Of a DNA stretch of 64,000 nt, positions 19,172-28,381 are shown piece by piece. The stretch is taken from the NCBI RefSeq assembly GCF_001044425.1, contig NZ_LFML01000123.1, positions 4,116 through 68,115 of the forward strand. Direction: 5' to 3'. Positions within the stretch are counted from its first letter, which is position 1, and each line of letters opens with the position of its first letter. The notes below the pieces were generated by a model. It made no database searches and was not told the origin of the DNA. It worked only from the letters and a program-made list of their open reading frames with translations. Source of the DNA: Streptomyces roseus. Lineage in GTDB: Bacteria > Actinomycetota > Actinomycetes > Streptomycetales > Streptomycetaceae. The translations under genes and the position numbers were made by a program.

Positions 19172-22100
19172 GTGAGAGCATTTCGCATGCGAGGACTCTC
19201 TGTGGCCTTGGCCGCTGCAGTCCTCTCAGGCATGCTGCCCGGCGCCGCCGCCGTGGCAGACAGCAAAGACCGGCCACCGTTGCCGGGGCTCAAGCAGCCG
19301 AAGGCCGTACCGGTCGAACGGGTCCGCGCGGGCGGCGAGAAGAAGAAGGACGACGCCGACACCGGTCCGTGGAAGGCGCCGAAGGTCGTCTGGCCCGCAG
19401 CGGGATCGGCTGAGGTGGACCTCACCTCGGGCCCCGTGTCGAAGTCGTTCCTGTCCGGCTCGGCCCGGACCCCCGCAGTCGGCTCGGGCCCGCAGAAGGC
19501 CGGCAAGCTCCCCGTCGCGGTGGACGTCCTCCCCGGCAAGGCCTCCGAGGCCCCGGCCAAGGTGAAGGTCACCGTCACCTCGCACGACGCCGCGCGTAAG
19601 GCCGGCGTCGACGGCGTCCTGCTGGCGGTGGGCCGCGTGGACAACGCCACCCAGGCGGCTTCCGCGAAGGTCGAGGTGGACTACAACTCCTTCCGAGGTG
19701 CCTACGGCGGCGACTACGCCGCGCGCCTGCGTCTGGTGGAGCTCCCGGCCTGCGCCCTGACCACTCCGGATCGCCCCGAGTGCCGTACGCAGAAGCCGCT
19801 GGCCACCGAGAACGACACCCGCGGCGGCACGCTGACGGCCCAGGTGGCCACGCCCGGCACCATCGGGCAGTCGGCGAAGTCCGGCCAGACGGCGAAGTCC
19901 GCGCCGGCGGCCGCCCCTGCGGCGGGGGCTCCCGCCACGGTCCTCGCGGCCACGGCAGACGCCTCCGGCCCGACCGGCGACTACAAGGCGACGTCGCTTC
20001 AGCCGTCCGGGTCCTGGAACGCAGGCGGTTCGACCGGTGCGTTCTCCTGGTCCTACGACATCGCCACGCCTTCCGTGCCCGGCGGCTTCGCGCCGAAGAT
20101 CTCTCTCGGCTACAGCTCCCAGGCGGTCGACGGCCGCATGGCGGCGTCCAACACACAGGCGTCCTGGATCGGTGACGGCTGGTCCTGGGAGCCGGGCTTC
20201 ATCGAGCGCCGGTACAAGTCCTGCGAGAACGACAAGACAGGCGGGACGAACACCACCAAGGTCGGCGACCAGTGCTGGTTCAACGACAACGCCACACTGT
20301 CGCTGAACGGCAAATCCACCGAGCTCGTGTTCGAGCAGGGCAAGGGCTGGCACCCTGCGACCGACACCGGCGAGAAGGTGGAGAAGCTCACCGGGGCCGT
20401 CAACGGCGACAAGGGCACCGCGGGTGTCGACGGCGCGGGTGAGCACTGGAAGATCACCGCCACCGACGGCACGCAGTACTTCTTCGGCCTGAACCGCCTG
20501 CCGGGTTGGAAGGACAACGGCACCGCCGCCGACGATCCGACCACCAACTCCACCTGGACCGTGCCGGTGTACGGCAACCATGCCGGCGAGCCCTGCTACA
20601 ACGCCTCCTTCGCGAGCGCGTGGTGCCAGCAGGCCTGGCGCTGGCAGCTCGACTACGTCGTCGCGCCGACCGGCAACGCGATGGCGTACTACTGGAAGAC
20701 CGAGACCAACAACTACGCCCGCAACTTCTCCCCGACGACCGGCAAGGGCACGGTCACCCCGTATGTCCGCGGTGGCTGGCTCGACCACATCGACTACGGC
20801 CTGCGCTCCGACTCGGTCTACACGGCCAAGGCCATGGGCCAGGTCACCTTCGACGTCTCCGAGCGCTGCCTGAGCTCCTGCGGCACCTTCGACGAGACGA
20901 ACGCCAAGAACTGGCCCGACTCCCCGTACGACCAGTTCTGCAAGGACGGCTCCACGGAGTGCAAGAACCAGTTCTCGCCGACCTTCTGGTCGCGCATGCG
21001 TCTGACCGGGATCAATACGAAGGTCCTGACCGGGGGCGCGTACAAGGACGCGGACTCCTGGACGCTCGATCACAGCTTCCCGCCCGCCGGTGACGGCATA
21101 TCGACACCGCTGTGGCTGAAGTCCATCACCCGCACCGCCAAGGCAGGCGACGTGGCGGACCTGCCGATGCTGCCGGTGACCTTCGCGGGCGAGCAGCGGC
21201 CCAACCGTGTCGACGCCCTCGGCGACGGTCTCGCCCCCTTCGTCCGCCTGCGCATGTACCAGGTCACCACGGAGACCGGCGGCACCATCGGCGTCACGTA
21301 CTCGCAGCCCGACTGCACCGCCACGACGCTGCCCAAGCCGGACGCGACGAACACGACTCGCTGCTATCCGGTCAAATGGGCTTGGGAGGGTGACACCTCC
21401 AAGGTCGACTGGTTCAACTCGTACGTGGTCACCCAGGTCGTCGAGGGCGACAACCTGGCCTCGACGCCCGACAAGGTGACGTCGTACAGCTACCTGGGCG
21501 GAGCCGCCTGGGAGAAGAGCACGGATGAGCTCGCCAAGGCCAACGACCGCGTGCACTCCCTCGCCCGCGGCTACGAGCTGGTCCAGACCCGCACCGGCGC
21601 CGCGTCCGATCCGAAGACGCTGAGCGAGACGCGCTATTTCCGGGGCATCGACGGCAAGGACGTGAAGGACTCCGCCGGGGTCGCGGTCACCGACCGCCCC
21701 GAGTTCGCCGGCATGTCGAGGGAGACCGCCACGTACGACGGCGACGACACCGGCAAGCTGGTCTCGGCGACCTCCAGCACGCCGTGGCGCTCGGCGCTCG
21801 TGGCCAAGCGGACCCGCAGCGGCCTGCCCGACCTGGTCTCGTACAAGACCGGTACGGAAAGGCAGTCCACCCGTACCACCGTCACGGGCGGTACCCGCAC
21901 GACCGAGACCGTACGTCACTACGACGACTACGGCATGGTCGACTGGGAGTCCCAGCTCGGCGACACGGCCAAGACCGGTGACGAGACCTGCACCACCACC
22001 GGCTACGCGCGCAACACCGCGAGCTGGATCCTGGGCAAGGTGAGCCGCGTCGAGACGGTGGCCGTGCCTTGTGGCACGGCCGCGAGCCGTCCGGCCGACG

Positions 22101-25100
22101 TCGTCGCCGACTCCCGTACGTACTACGACAACGGCGCGATCGACACCGTTCCCGGCCCCGGTCTCGTCACCAAGACCGAGAAGATCAACGCGAAGGGCGA
22201 CGGGTACGACCCGGAGTCCTCGGTCCCCAGCACCTGCGGTCCGGCGAACAACCAGCTCTGCTACGACATCTATGGCCGACAGCTGGTCGCGGCCGACGCG
22301 TACGGCAAGGTCACCACGACTGCGTACACCCCGGCCGTCGGCGAGGTCCCGACCGCCACGCTCGTGACCAATCCGAAGGGGCACACCGCCTCCTCCGAGC
22401 TCGACCCGGTGCGTTCGCAGCCGACGAAGACCACCGACGCCAACGGCAAGGTGACGACGACGGCGTACGACGCCCTCGGCCGGGTGACGAAGGTGTGGCT
22501 GCCGAACCGGCCGGCCGCGACGTACCCCGACGCCCCGAGCAGGGTCTTCGACTACACGATCCGCAACGACGGACCGAGCGTCATCACCAGCAAGTCGCTC
22601 ACCCACGACTACAAGTACGCCGTCAGCTACTCCATCCAGGACGGCCTGCTGCGCGAGCGGCAGACCCAGACCCAGTCGCCTGACCTGTCGGGACGTCTGC
22701 TCACCGAGACGTTCTACGACACGAGGGGCCAGGCCTGGCGCAGCTCGGGTACGTACTACGCCGACGGAGCCCCCGAGCCGCAGCTGGTGACCGGCCAGGA
22801 GACCAACTACCCGGCCTCCACGGACACGGTCTACGACGGCGCCGGCCGGATCACGGCCGTCATCTCGAAGAAGTACGGGGAAGAGACCAAGCGGGCCACC
22901 ACCCTCTACACGGGCGACACCACCACCGTCATCCCGCCCCAGGGCGGTACCGCGACGACCACGGTGGTGGACAGCCTTGGCCGCACGGTCGAGACCAAGC
23001 AGTACACGGACGCGGCCCGTACGGCGTCCCAGTCCACGCTGTACACCTACAACAGGCTGGGGCAGCTCGCCCAGGTCACCGACCCGGGCAACGCGAAGTG
23101 GACGTACACGTACGACGTCCGCGGCCAGCAGGTGGAGTCGAGCGACCCCGACAAGGGAATCACGAAGACCGCCTACGACGCCGGCGGCAGGGTCACTGAT
23201 GTGACCGATGCGCGGGGCGTCACGCTGCACAGCGAATACGACGAGCTGGGCCGCCCCGTCGCCCTCAAGCAGGGTGCGACCACCCTGAGCGCGAACATCT
23301 ACGACACGGTGGCCAAGGGCCAGCTCGCGAAGTCGATCCGTTACGTGGACGGCAACGCGTTCGAATCGGAGGTCACCGCCTACAACGACCTCTACCAGCC
23401 GCTCACGTCGAAGACGACGATCCCGGCCACCCCCGACACGGGCGCCTTGGCCGGCACCTACAACTGGACGAACACGTACAACGTCGCCGGCCAGATCCTG
23501 ACGACCAAGCAGCCGGCCATGGGCGACCTGCCGGCCGAGACGGTCGGCAGCACGTACAAGAGCATTTCCGGCCTGCTCAACAACATGGCAGCGGGCAGCA
23601 GCCGTCTCGTCTCGGCCATGACCTACGACCACTACGGCCGCACCTCCCGTCAGGAACTGGGCGCGATCGGTCAGCGGATCTACCGGTCGACCGAGTACGA
23701 CGAACACACCGGGGCCACCACCCGCTCCTATACGGACCGGGACGTGGCACCTCAGCGGATCGAGGACACCCACTACACGACCGACCCCGCGGGCAACCTC
23801 ACGTCCATCGCCACGGCGTACGGCCAGGACACGGCCCGTACCACCGACACCCAGTGCGTCAACTTGGACGCACTGCGCCGCATCACCGAGGCCTGGACCA
23901 ACAAGGGCGAGACCTGTGCCGCCGCTCCGGCGACTTCGGTCATCGGCGGTGAGGACCCGTACTGGACGACGTACACCTACGACGCGGTCGGCAACCGCAA
24001 GACCGAGACCAAGCACAAGACGGTCTCGGGTCCGACGGCTGACACCGTCCGCACGTACGCGGCGCCGACCGCCGGAAAGCACGACCTTCTCAAGGTCACC
24101 CAGACGGGCACCGCTGCGCACGACGAGGTCTTCACTTACGACGCCTCGGGCAACACCAAGACCCGCAAGAGCGGCACCGACGAGACGCAGTACCTGACCT
24201 GGGACGTCGAGGGCCACCTGAAGTCCCTGGACCAGGGCCCGGCCAGCAGCGCGTTCACCTACGACCCCTCGGGCCAGCGCCTGATGAGAAAGGACTCCAC
24301 CGGCACCACCCTCTATCTGCCGAACGGAAACGAACTGCGCCTGGACAAGGCGGGCGCCCTCAAGGGAACCCGCTACTACGGCGACGTTGCCATGCGGACT
24401 GGCGGAAAGCTCGTCTTCACCCTCGCCGATCACCACGGCACTGGCACGACTCAGGTCAGCGCCGATGCGCTGCAGGCCGTGACACGGCGCAAGACGGGGC
24501 TCTTCGGCGAGGACCGCGGGACCAAGCCCACGACCTGGTCGGGTGAGAAGGGCTTCGTCGGCGGTACGAAGGACGCGGACAGCGGGCTCACGCACATAGG
24601 CGCCCGCGAGTACGACCCCCTGATCGGACGCTTCGTCTCGGTCGACCCGATCATGGACCTTAAGGACTCGCAGCAGCTCCACGGCTACACCTACGCCAAC
24701 CAGAACCCGTTCACGTTCTGGGACCCGAGCGGCAAGCAGCTCGAAGAGTGCGCCAGCGGCATGTACAAGTGCCACAACGGCAACGATCCGTACGCCTACG
24801 GCAACCGCTACGAGACCATTGTGGACTCCGTCGGCGGCACGCTGTCCGACGACTACCTCCGCTACAGGCACTACGGATGTGTGGACTTCGCCTGCAAGAG
24901 GGGAAGTTCCGGAAGTTCCTCCACCGGCAGGCCCGCCCCGCCGAAGGCTCCGAAGCCTCCGAAGAAGCACGACTTCAGCTGGTCCAACCCGGTCAGTGAG
25001 GCCTTCTACGGAATCATCGGAAACGTCGCACATGCCTCCTCCATGTTCGGCTGGATAGCCGACGGCGACTGCTGGAACGGCGGCGCAGGCGCTCCCGGCT

Positions 25101-25999
25101 GTGACTACGGGGGCGACTACGAGGAATGGCTGCAGGACCAGGGAATCGACACCTCCAGCGACTGGTATCAGGTTCCCGTATTCCTGGGGGCGATGTTCTC
25201 CCACCGCGAAGCGGGTGTTGGCGGCGGAATCCGGGGCGGTAAGGGCAGTCAATGCTTCCTGGCCGGCACGCTCGTTCTCATGAGTGACGGTTCGACGAAG
25301 AAGATCGAGGACGTCGATGTCGGCGACCAGGTCCTCGCGACGGATCCCAGGAGCGGTGAGTCCGCGCCTCATGAGGTCACCCAGCTGATCCGCTCGCAGG
25401 GACAGCGGGATCTCAACACTTTGTCGATCGAAACGCCGACCGGGGTGGAGGAACTCACCGCCACCCGCGACCACCCGTTCTGGTCGCCGAGCGTCGGTGG
25501 CTGGGTGCACGCCGGGGACGTCAGTCCTGGCACGACGCTCCTCACCGATCAAGGTGCGGAGGTACGCGTCTCGGCAAACCGTGCGTTCACCGAGTTCGTG
25601 AAGACGTACAACTTCACCGTATCGGACGTGCACACGTACTATGTGCTGGCGGGCGAGGCGCCGGTACTGGTTCACAACGACTGCGGACATGTAGGAGTAA
25701 GCCTCTCGGGTGCGCGGCAGGTCAGTGGGCGCTTCCCTGAGACTGCCGGTCCTGGGGAGACCCTGTTTCGGCAGCAACAGGATGGGACGGTTACTGCATA
25801 CGCCAGGTACGACGCGGACGGGGCAATTTCGCAACGAGCCGACTTGCTTCCCACGTCGAAGGCGCATGCGGGCATTCCGGCGCCACATATTCTCGATATG
25901 GAAAAACACACGAACCCGAGAACGGGGCAGGTTTTCCTGAACTGGGCAAAATATCCGCGGCCGCTGCTTCCGGAAGAGGAGCTGTGTGGATGCCGGTAG
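19172..25999 (+). CDS. RHS/YD-repeat polymorphic toxin with Hint domain and C-terminal toxin-like tail
   Basis: 2275 residues. Signal peptide (about 1-28), then an SpvB/RHS N-terminal beta region. YD/RHS repeats run from about 1050 to 1780 (TYDVRGQ, TAYDALGRV, TYDAVGNR). The conserved RHS core is at about 1790-1850, ending WDPSG. A long linker leads to a Hint autoprotease domain at 2028-2169, opening CFLAGTLVLMSDG and ending VLVHN. The last 106 residues (from D2170) form a separate, less GC-rich tail with PAPHILDMEKHTNPRTGQVF, which from memory resembles polymorphic toxin type 24. The GTG at 19172 has GAGG upstream and gives a clean signal peptide; the frame runs open to 19058 but without one. 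RHS shells enclose a toxin and Hint releases it. The likely immunity gene follows at 26146. Confidence 0.9.
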   Translation: MRAFRMRGLSVALAAAVLSGMLPGAAAVADSKDRPPLPGLKQPKAVPVERVRAGGEKKKDDADTGPWKAPKVVWPAAGSAEVDLTSGPVSKSFLSGSARTPAVGSGPQKAGKLPVAVDVLPGKASEAPAKVKVTVTSHDAARKAGVDGVLLAVGRVDNATQAASAKVEVDYNSFRGAYGGDYAARLRLVELPACALTTPDRPECRTQKPLATENDTRGGTLTAQVATPGTIGQSAKSGQTAKSAPAAAPAAGAPATVLAATADASGPTGDYKATSLQPSGSWNAGGSTGAFSWSYDIATPSVPGGFAPKISLGYSSQAVDGRMAASNTQASWIGDGWSWEPGFIERRYKSCENDKTGGTNTTKVGDQCWFNDNATLSLNGKSTELVFEQGKGWHPATDTGEKVEKLTGAVNGDKGTAGVDGAGEHWKITATDGTQYFFGLNRLPGWKDNGTAADDPTTNSTWTVPVYGNHAGEPCYNASFASAWCQQAWRWQLDYVVAPTGNAMAYYWKTETNNYARNFSPTTGKGTVTPYVRGGWLDHIDYGLRSDSVYTAKAMGQVTFDVSERCLSSCGTFDETNAKNWPDSPYDQFCKDGSTECKNQFSPTFWSRMRLTGINTKVLTGGAYKDADSWTLDHSFPPAGDGISTPLWLKSITRTAKAGDVADLPMLPVTFAGEQRPNRVDALGDGLAPFVRLRMYQVTTETGGTIGVTYSQPDCTATTLPKPDATNTTRCYPVKWAWEGDTSKVDWFNSYVVTQVVEGDNLASTPDKVTSYSYLGGAAWEKSTDELAKANDRVHSLARGYELVQTRTGAASDPKTLSETRYFRGIDGKDVKDSAGVAVTDRPEFAGMSRETATYDGDDTGKLVSATSSTPWRSALVAKRTRSGLPDLVSYKTGTERQSTRTTVTGGTRTTETVRHYDDYGMVDWESQLGDTAKTGDETCTTTGYARNTASWILGKVSRVETVAVPCGTAASRPADVVADSRTYYDNGAIDTVPGPGLVTKTEKINAKGDGYDPESSVPSTCGPANNQLCYDIYGRQLVAADAYGKVTTTAYTPAVGEVPTATLVTNPKGHTASSELDPVRSQPTKTTDANGKVTTTAYDALGRVTKVWLPNRPAATYPDAPSRVFDYTIRNDGPSVITSKSLTHDYKYAVSYSIQDGLLRERQTQTQSPDLSGRLLTETFYDTRGQAWRSSGTYYADGAPEPQLVTGQETNYPASTDTVYDGAGRITAVISKKYGEETKRATTLYTGDTTTVIPPQGGTATTTVVDSLGRTVETKQYTDAARTASQSTLYTYNRLGQLAQVTDPGNAKWTYTYDVRGQQVESSDPDKGITKTAYDAGGRVTDVTDARGVTLHSEYDELGRPVALKQGATTLSANIYDTVAKGQLAKSIRYVDGNAFESEVTAYNDLYQPLTSKTTIPATPDTGALAGTYNWTNTYNVAGQILTTKQPAMGDLPAETVGSTYKSISGLLNNMAAGSSRLVSAMTYDHYGRTSRQELGAIGQRIYRSTEYDEHTGATTRSYTDRDVAPQRIEDTHYTTDPAGNLTSIATAYGQDTARTTDTQCVNLDALRRITEAWTNKGETCAAAPATSVIGGEDPYWTTYTYDAVGNRKTETKHKTVSGPTADTVRTYAAPTAGKHDLLKVTQTGTAAHDEVFTYDASGNTKTRKSGTDETQYLTWDVEGHLKSLDQGPASSAFTYDPSGQRLMRKDSTGTTLYLPNGNELRLDKAGALKGTRYYGDVAMRTGGKLVFTLADHHGTGTTQVSADALQAVTRRKTGLFGEDRGTKPTTWSGEKGFVGGTKDADSGLTHIGAREYDPLIGRFVSVDPIMDLKDSQQLHGYTYANQNPFTFWDPSGKQLEECASGMYKCHNGNDPYAYGNRYETIVDSVGGTLSDDYLRYRHYGCVDFACKRGSSGSSSTGRPAPPKAPKPPKKHDFSWSNPVSEAFYGIIGNVAHASSMFGWIADGDCWNGGAGAPGCDYGGDYEEWLQDQGIDTSSDWYQVPVFLGAMFSHREAGVGGGIRGGKGSQCFLAGTLVLMSDGSTKKIEDVDVGDQVLATDPRSGESAPHEVTQLIRSQGQRDLNTLSIETPTGVEELTATRDHPFWSPSVGGWVHAGDVSPGTTLLTDQGAEVRVSANRAFTEFVKTYNFTVSDVHTYYVLAGEAPVLVHNDCGHVGVSLSGARQVSGRFPETAGPGETLFRQQQDGTVTAYARYDADGAISQRADLLPTSKAHAGIPAPHILDMEKHTNPRTGQVFLNWAKYPRPLLPEEELCGCR

Positions 26000-26058
26000 G
26001 GTGCACACCTTGAGTAAAGTCAGTCGTCGATCGATTCTTTAGTAACTGGAATAGAAGC

Positions 26059-26094
26059 CTCGGGTGCCTGTCGTTTCCTCGGCGGGCACCCGAG
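26059..26094. terminator. 10-bp hairpin between toxin and putative immunity gene
   Basis: Arms 26059-26068 and 26085-26094 pair perfectly around a 16-base loop. It lies 60 bases after the RHS stop and 52 bases before the immunity gene start. It may reduce read-through or act as a processing point, leaving the immunity gene its own promoter. Confidence 0.6.
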
Positions 26095-26145
26095 ACATTG
26101 CTGTGGCGCAGGGCTGGTTTTTCTACGTGCCAGAGGGGATTTATT

Positions 26146-26595
26146 GTGCTGAACGATCCAATGGAGTACTCGAGAATCAAGGCGTGGGTGGATGAGTGGG
26201 GCGGGCGCGTCGACTATGTCGACTATGTGAAGCGCAACGGGGACCTTGGCGTTCTCGTGGCGTTTTCTCGCATCTTGTGGCCTCGCTTTGTCGAAGTGGG
26301 AAACTGCGTGTTGTGGGATCGCGCCTATGAGGAGACGAATTTCAACCTTTGGTGCGATAGCCTCTCCGGCGATGCGCGAAAGATCGAGGCGACGCTCAAT
26401 CAATTGAGGGTTTGGCAGATCGTCGAATCCGGGGATGCGTTTGACGACAAGGGGGCGATGGAGTTCCTTGCGGCATGCATCGCGAAATCTTGGAAAAGTG
26501 CACTTCGTGCAGAATTCCCTGGTCGTAGTTTCGACGTCCGAATCGTGGCTTCCGAGGACGGTCCTATCGTCACTTTCTCTGTGGAATCGCAATAA
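26146..26595 (+). CDS. Putative immunity protein for the RHS toxin
   Basis: 149 residues, acidic, with no signal peptide or membrane segment, so predicted cytoplasmic. I recognise no named family; Trp is frequent (AWVDEWGGRVDYVDY, NFNLWCDSLSGD). The GTG at 26146 is preceded by GAGGGG about 8 bases upstream; an ATG five codons later is the alternative. The gene is clearly less GC-rich than its surroundings and uses A/T-ending codons that neighbouring genes avoid, a sign of recent transfer. Its position directly behind the toxin tail of an RHS-Hint gene, its small size and its strand are what an immunity gene should show. The role is inferred from context only. Confidence 0.7.
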   Translation: MLNDPMEYSRIKAWVDEWGGRVDYVDYVKRNGDLGVLVAFSRILWPRFVEVGNCVLWDRAYEETNFNLWCDSLSGDARKIEATLNQLRVWQIVESGDAFDDKGAMEFLAACIAKSWKSALRAEFPGRSFDVRIVASEDGPIVTFSVESQ

Positions 26596-26630
26596 ATCAA
26601 TTTTCTCCTTTGAGGTGAGCCGATCGACCT

Positions 26631-26668
26631 GAAGAGGCCCAGCAAATTGTGTCTCGGTGGGCCTCTTC
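26631..26668. terminator. 11-bp hairpin after the putative immunity gene
   Basis: Arms 26631-26641 and 26658-26668 (gaagaggccca and its complement) with a 16-base loop. It closes the RHS toxin/immunity unit and also marks roughly where GC content returns to normal. Confidence 0.75.
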
Positions 26669-26796
26669 CACGGTCTGACGGCAACGCCCGCGGACGATGG
26701 CTGTGCTGGATGAGCCGTCGGGGAGGTCGGCGACCCCGCCGAGTGCGGCGTCCTGTTCGCCTGGCCTGGTCCCACCGGGCCCGCCCGGGAGAGACC

Positions 26797-27629
26797 ATGA
26801 CCTCTGCCTCGACGCCCTCCGCCCGGCCGCGCGAACAGCGTCCGCGCCGGTACCTGATGTGTGGCCCCTCCCACTTCGAGGTGGTCTACGCGATCAACCC
26901 CTGGATGGACCCGCGCAAGCCGGTCGACGCCGGACTCGCCGTCCTCCAGTGGGAGCGGCTGCGCGATCTGTACCGCGAGCTCGGGCACACCGTCGAGCTG
27001 ATCGAACCGGTGCCCGGCCTGCCCGACATGGTGTACGCGGCCAACGGGGCCACCGTCGTCGGAGGCCGCGTCCTCGGCGCCCGCTTCCGCAACGCCGAGC
27101 GCGTCGCCGAGGGTTCCGCATACATGGACTACTTCCGCGTGAACGGCTTCACCGAGCTGCACGACGTGCAGTAGGTCAACGAGGGCGAGGGCGACTTCCT
27201 GGCCACCGGGGGCTCCGCCCTGGCCGGACACGGCTTTCGCAGCGACGAGCGCGGCCACCAGGAGGCGCGGATGGTTTTCGGTCGGCCCGTCATCGGCCTG
27301 GAGTTGGTTGACCCGCGCCACAACCACCTCGACACGGCGCTCGCCGTGCTCGACGGCGACGGGATCATGTACCACCCGGAGGCCGTCGCCCCCGGCAGCC
27401 GCTCCCTGCTGGAGACGCCGTTCCCCGGCGCGCTGCCCGTTTCCACGCCGGACGCCGCCTTCGGGCTGAACGCCGTCAGCGATGGGTTGGGCATGGCGCT
27501 GCCCGAGGCCGCCGAGCGACTCACCGGGCAGTGGCGCGAGCGCGGCCTGCGCCCGATCGGCATCGCGTGCCCGAGCTGCTCAGGCGCTGCGGCATTGCTG
27601 AGTGCCGCACGCTGGACATCAGGCCCTGA
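26797..27629 (+). pseudogene. Dimethylargininase/amidinotransferase-like pseudogene
   Basis: Intact members hydrolyse dimethylarginine or related amidino compounds (DDAH-like, pentein fold). The start (YLMCGPSHFEVVYAINPWM), the middle (GLPDMVYAANGATVVGGR, VNEGEGDFL) and the later part (HLDTALAVLDGD, FGLNAVSDG) match that family closely. Two lesions break it. A TAG at 27172-27174 stands directly before VNEGEGDF, where family members carry an ordinary residue (a TAC to TAG change would explain it). A frameshift lies near 27560-27570: the expected C-terminal VPELL...CRTLDIRP with the active-site Cys region appears only in another frame, ending TGA at 27629. ATG at 26797. No close functional partner is nearby. 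I am confident that it is broken as written, but the product of the ancestor is less certain. Confidence 0.82.
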
Positions 27630-27652
27630 TCGCTGCGACCCGTAGCCCGCGG

Positions 27653-27685
27653 GTGTGCCGCATCCCGGGCAGGGCTGCGGCACAC
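27653..27685. terminator. 10-bp hairpin between the pseudogene and a convergent secreted protein gene
   Basis: Arms 27653-27662 and 27676-27685 (gtgtgccgca with its complement), loop 13 bases. It lies between convergent reading directions and can serve both. Confidence 0.7.
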
Positions 27686-27711
27686 GGTGCGTGCGGAGGT
27701 GTGGATACGGC

Positions 27712-28212
27712 TCAGTGGAAGAGCATCGAGGCGTCACCGGCCGCCGTCGTGACCGAGCCCGGGCACAGGAAGCTGCCCGAGGTCTTGGTCGCGGTGAAGG
27801 CCTGGTTGACGTACTTGCGGGTGGCGCCGTCACGGTTCCACGTGATGTTCGTGGCCTTGTAGCGGCAGGAGACGAAGCTCATCTTGCCCGTGATGTCGAT
27901 GGCGTCCGTCTTCGCGAGGCCGGCGGCGTCGTCGAAGGTGAACGCGGGGTTGTTGTTGAGGGAGGCGGTGATGCCGCCGCCGCAGGCGAGGTTGCCGCCG
28001 GGGGTGTTGATGGTGGCACGGTCGACGGTCAGCGCGCTCGGGGGGTTGGCGCCGGTGCGTGCGTTGGTCCAGGTACAGGTGTTGCCGGCGACGACGATGA
28101 CGCCGTCGAGCTGTTGGTCCGCGGTGGGGCCGAGGGCGGTCGCCGACGTCGCTCCGGCGACGACCACCGCTGCTGCCAGGACGGCCGCGCCCGGCCATGT
28201 CGAGATCTTCAT
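27712..28212 (-). CDS. Small secreted protein of unknown function
   Basis: 166 residues with a clear signal peptide (about 1-27, cleavage near ATA). The mature part is rich in Thr, Asn and Ala, with four Cys (NTCTWTN, LACGGG, SFVSCRYKA, FLCPGS) that could form two disulphides. The predicted fold is beta-rich. The ATG at 28212 has GAGGAG 7 bases upstream. I do not recognise a characterised family, though proteins of this kind are common among Streptomyces secreted unknowns. It is transcribed alone, between two pseudogenes. Confidence 0.75.
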   Translation of the reverse strand: MKISTWPGAAVLAAAVVVAGATSATALGPTADQQLDGVIVVAGNTCTWTNARTGANPPSALTVDRATINTPGGNLACGGGITASLNNNPAFTFDDAAGLAKTDAIDITGKMSFVSCRYKATNITWNRDGATRKYVNQAFTATKTSGSFLCPGSVTTAAGDASMLFH

Positions 28213-28381
28213 GCTGTCGCTCCTCTTCGCCACGTCCTCGTGGGGGTGTGGTGCGGGGCCTTGGGGGGCCTCGCCGGCGTGCGCCCGGCCCGTCGGGGGC
28301 GGTGTCCGAAACGGCCGGGGGAGAGAGCTTTCGAGACACGCCAGGAACGTCCCACAGGGACCTTGAAATGTCAGGCCCATG

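Noticed and set aside
25679..25999. Naming the RHS tail firmly as a type 24 toxin
   Set aside because: The resemblance rests on memory of a short motif. Without a profile search it stays a suggestion.
19226..26008. Leftward open frame of about 2260 codons opposite the RHS gene
   Set aside because: Antisense of the YD-repeat region. No recognisable protein features, and the RHS frame explains the sequence.
26647..26796. Open extension before the dimethylargininase-like pseudogene
   Set aside because: Arg/Gly-rich text without family similarity. The recognisable protein begins at the ATG at 26797.
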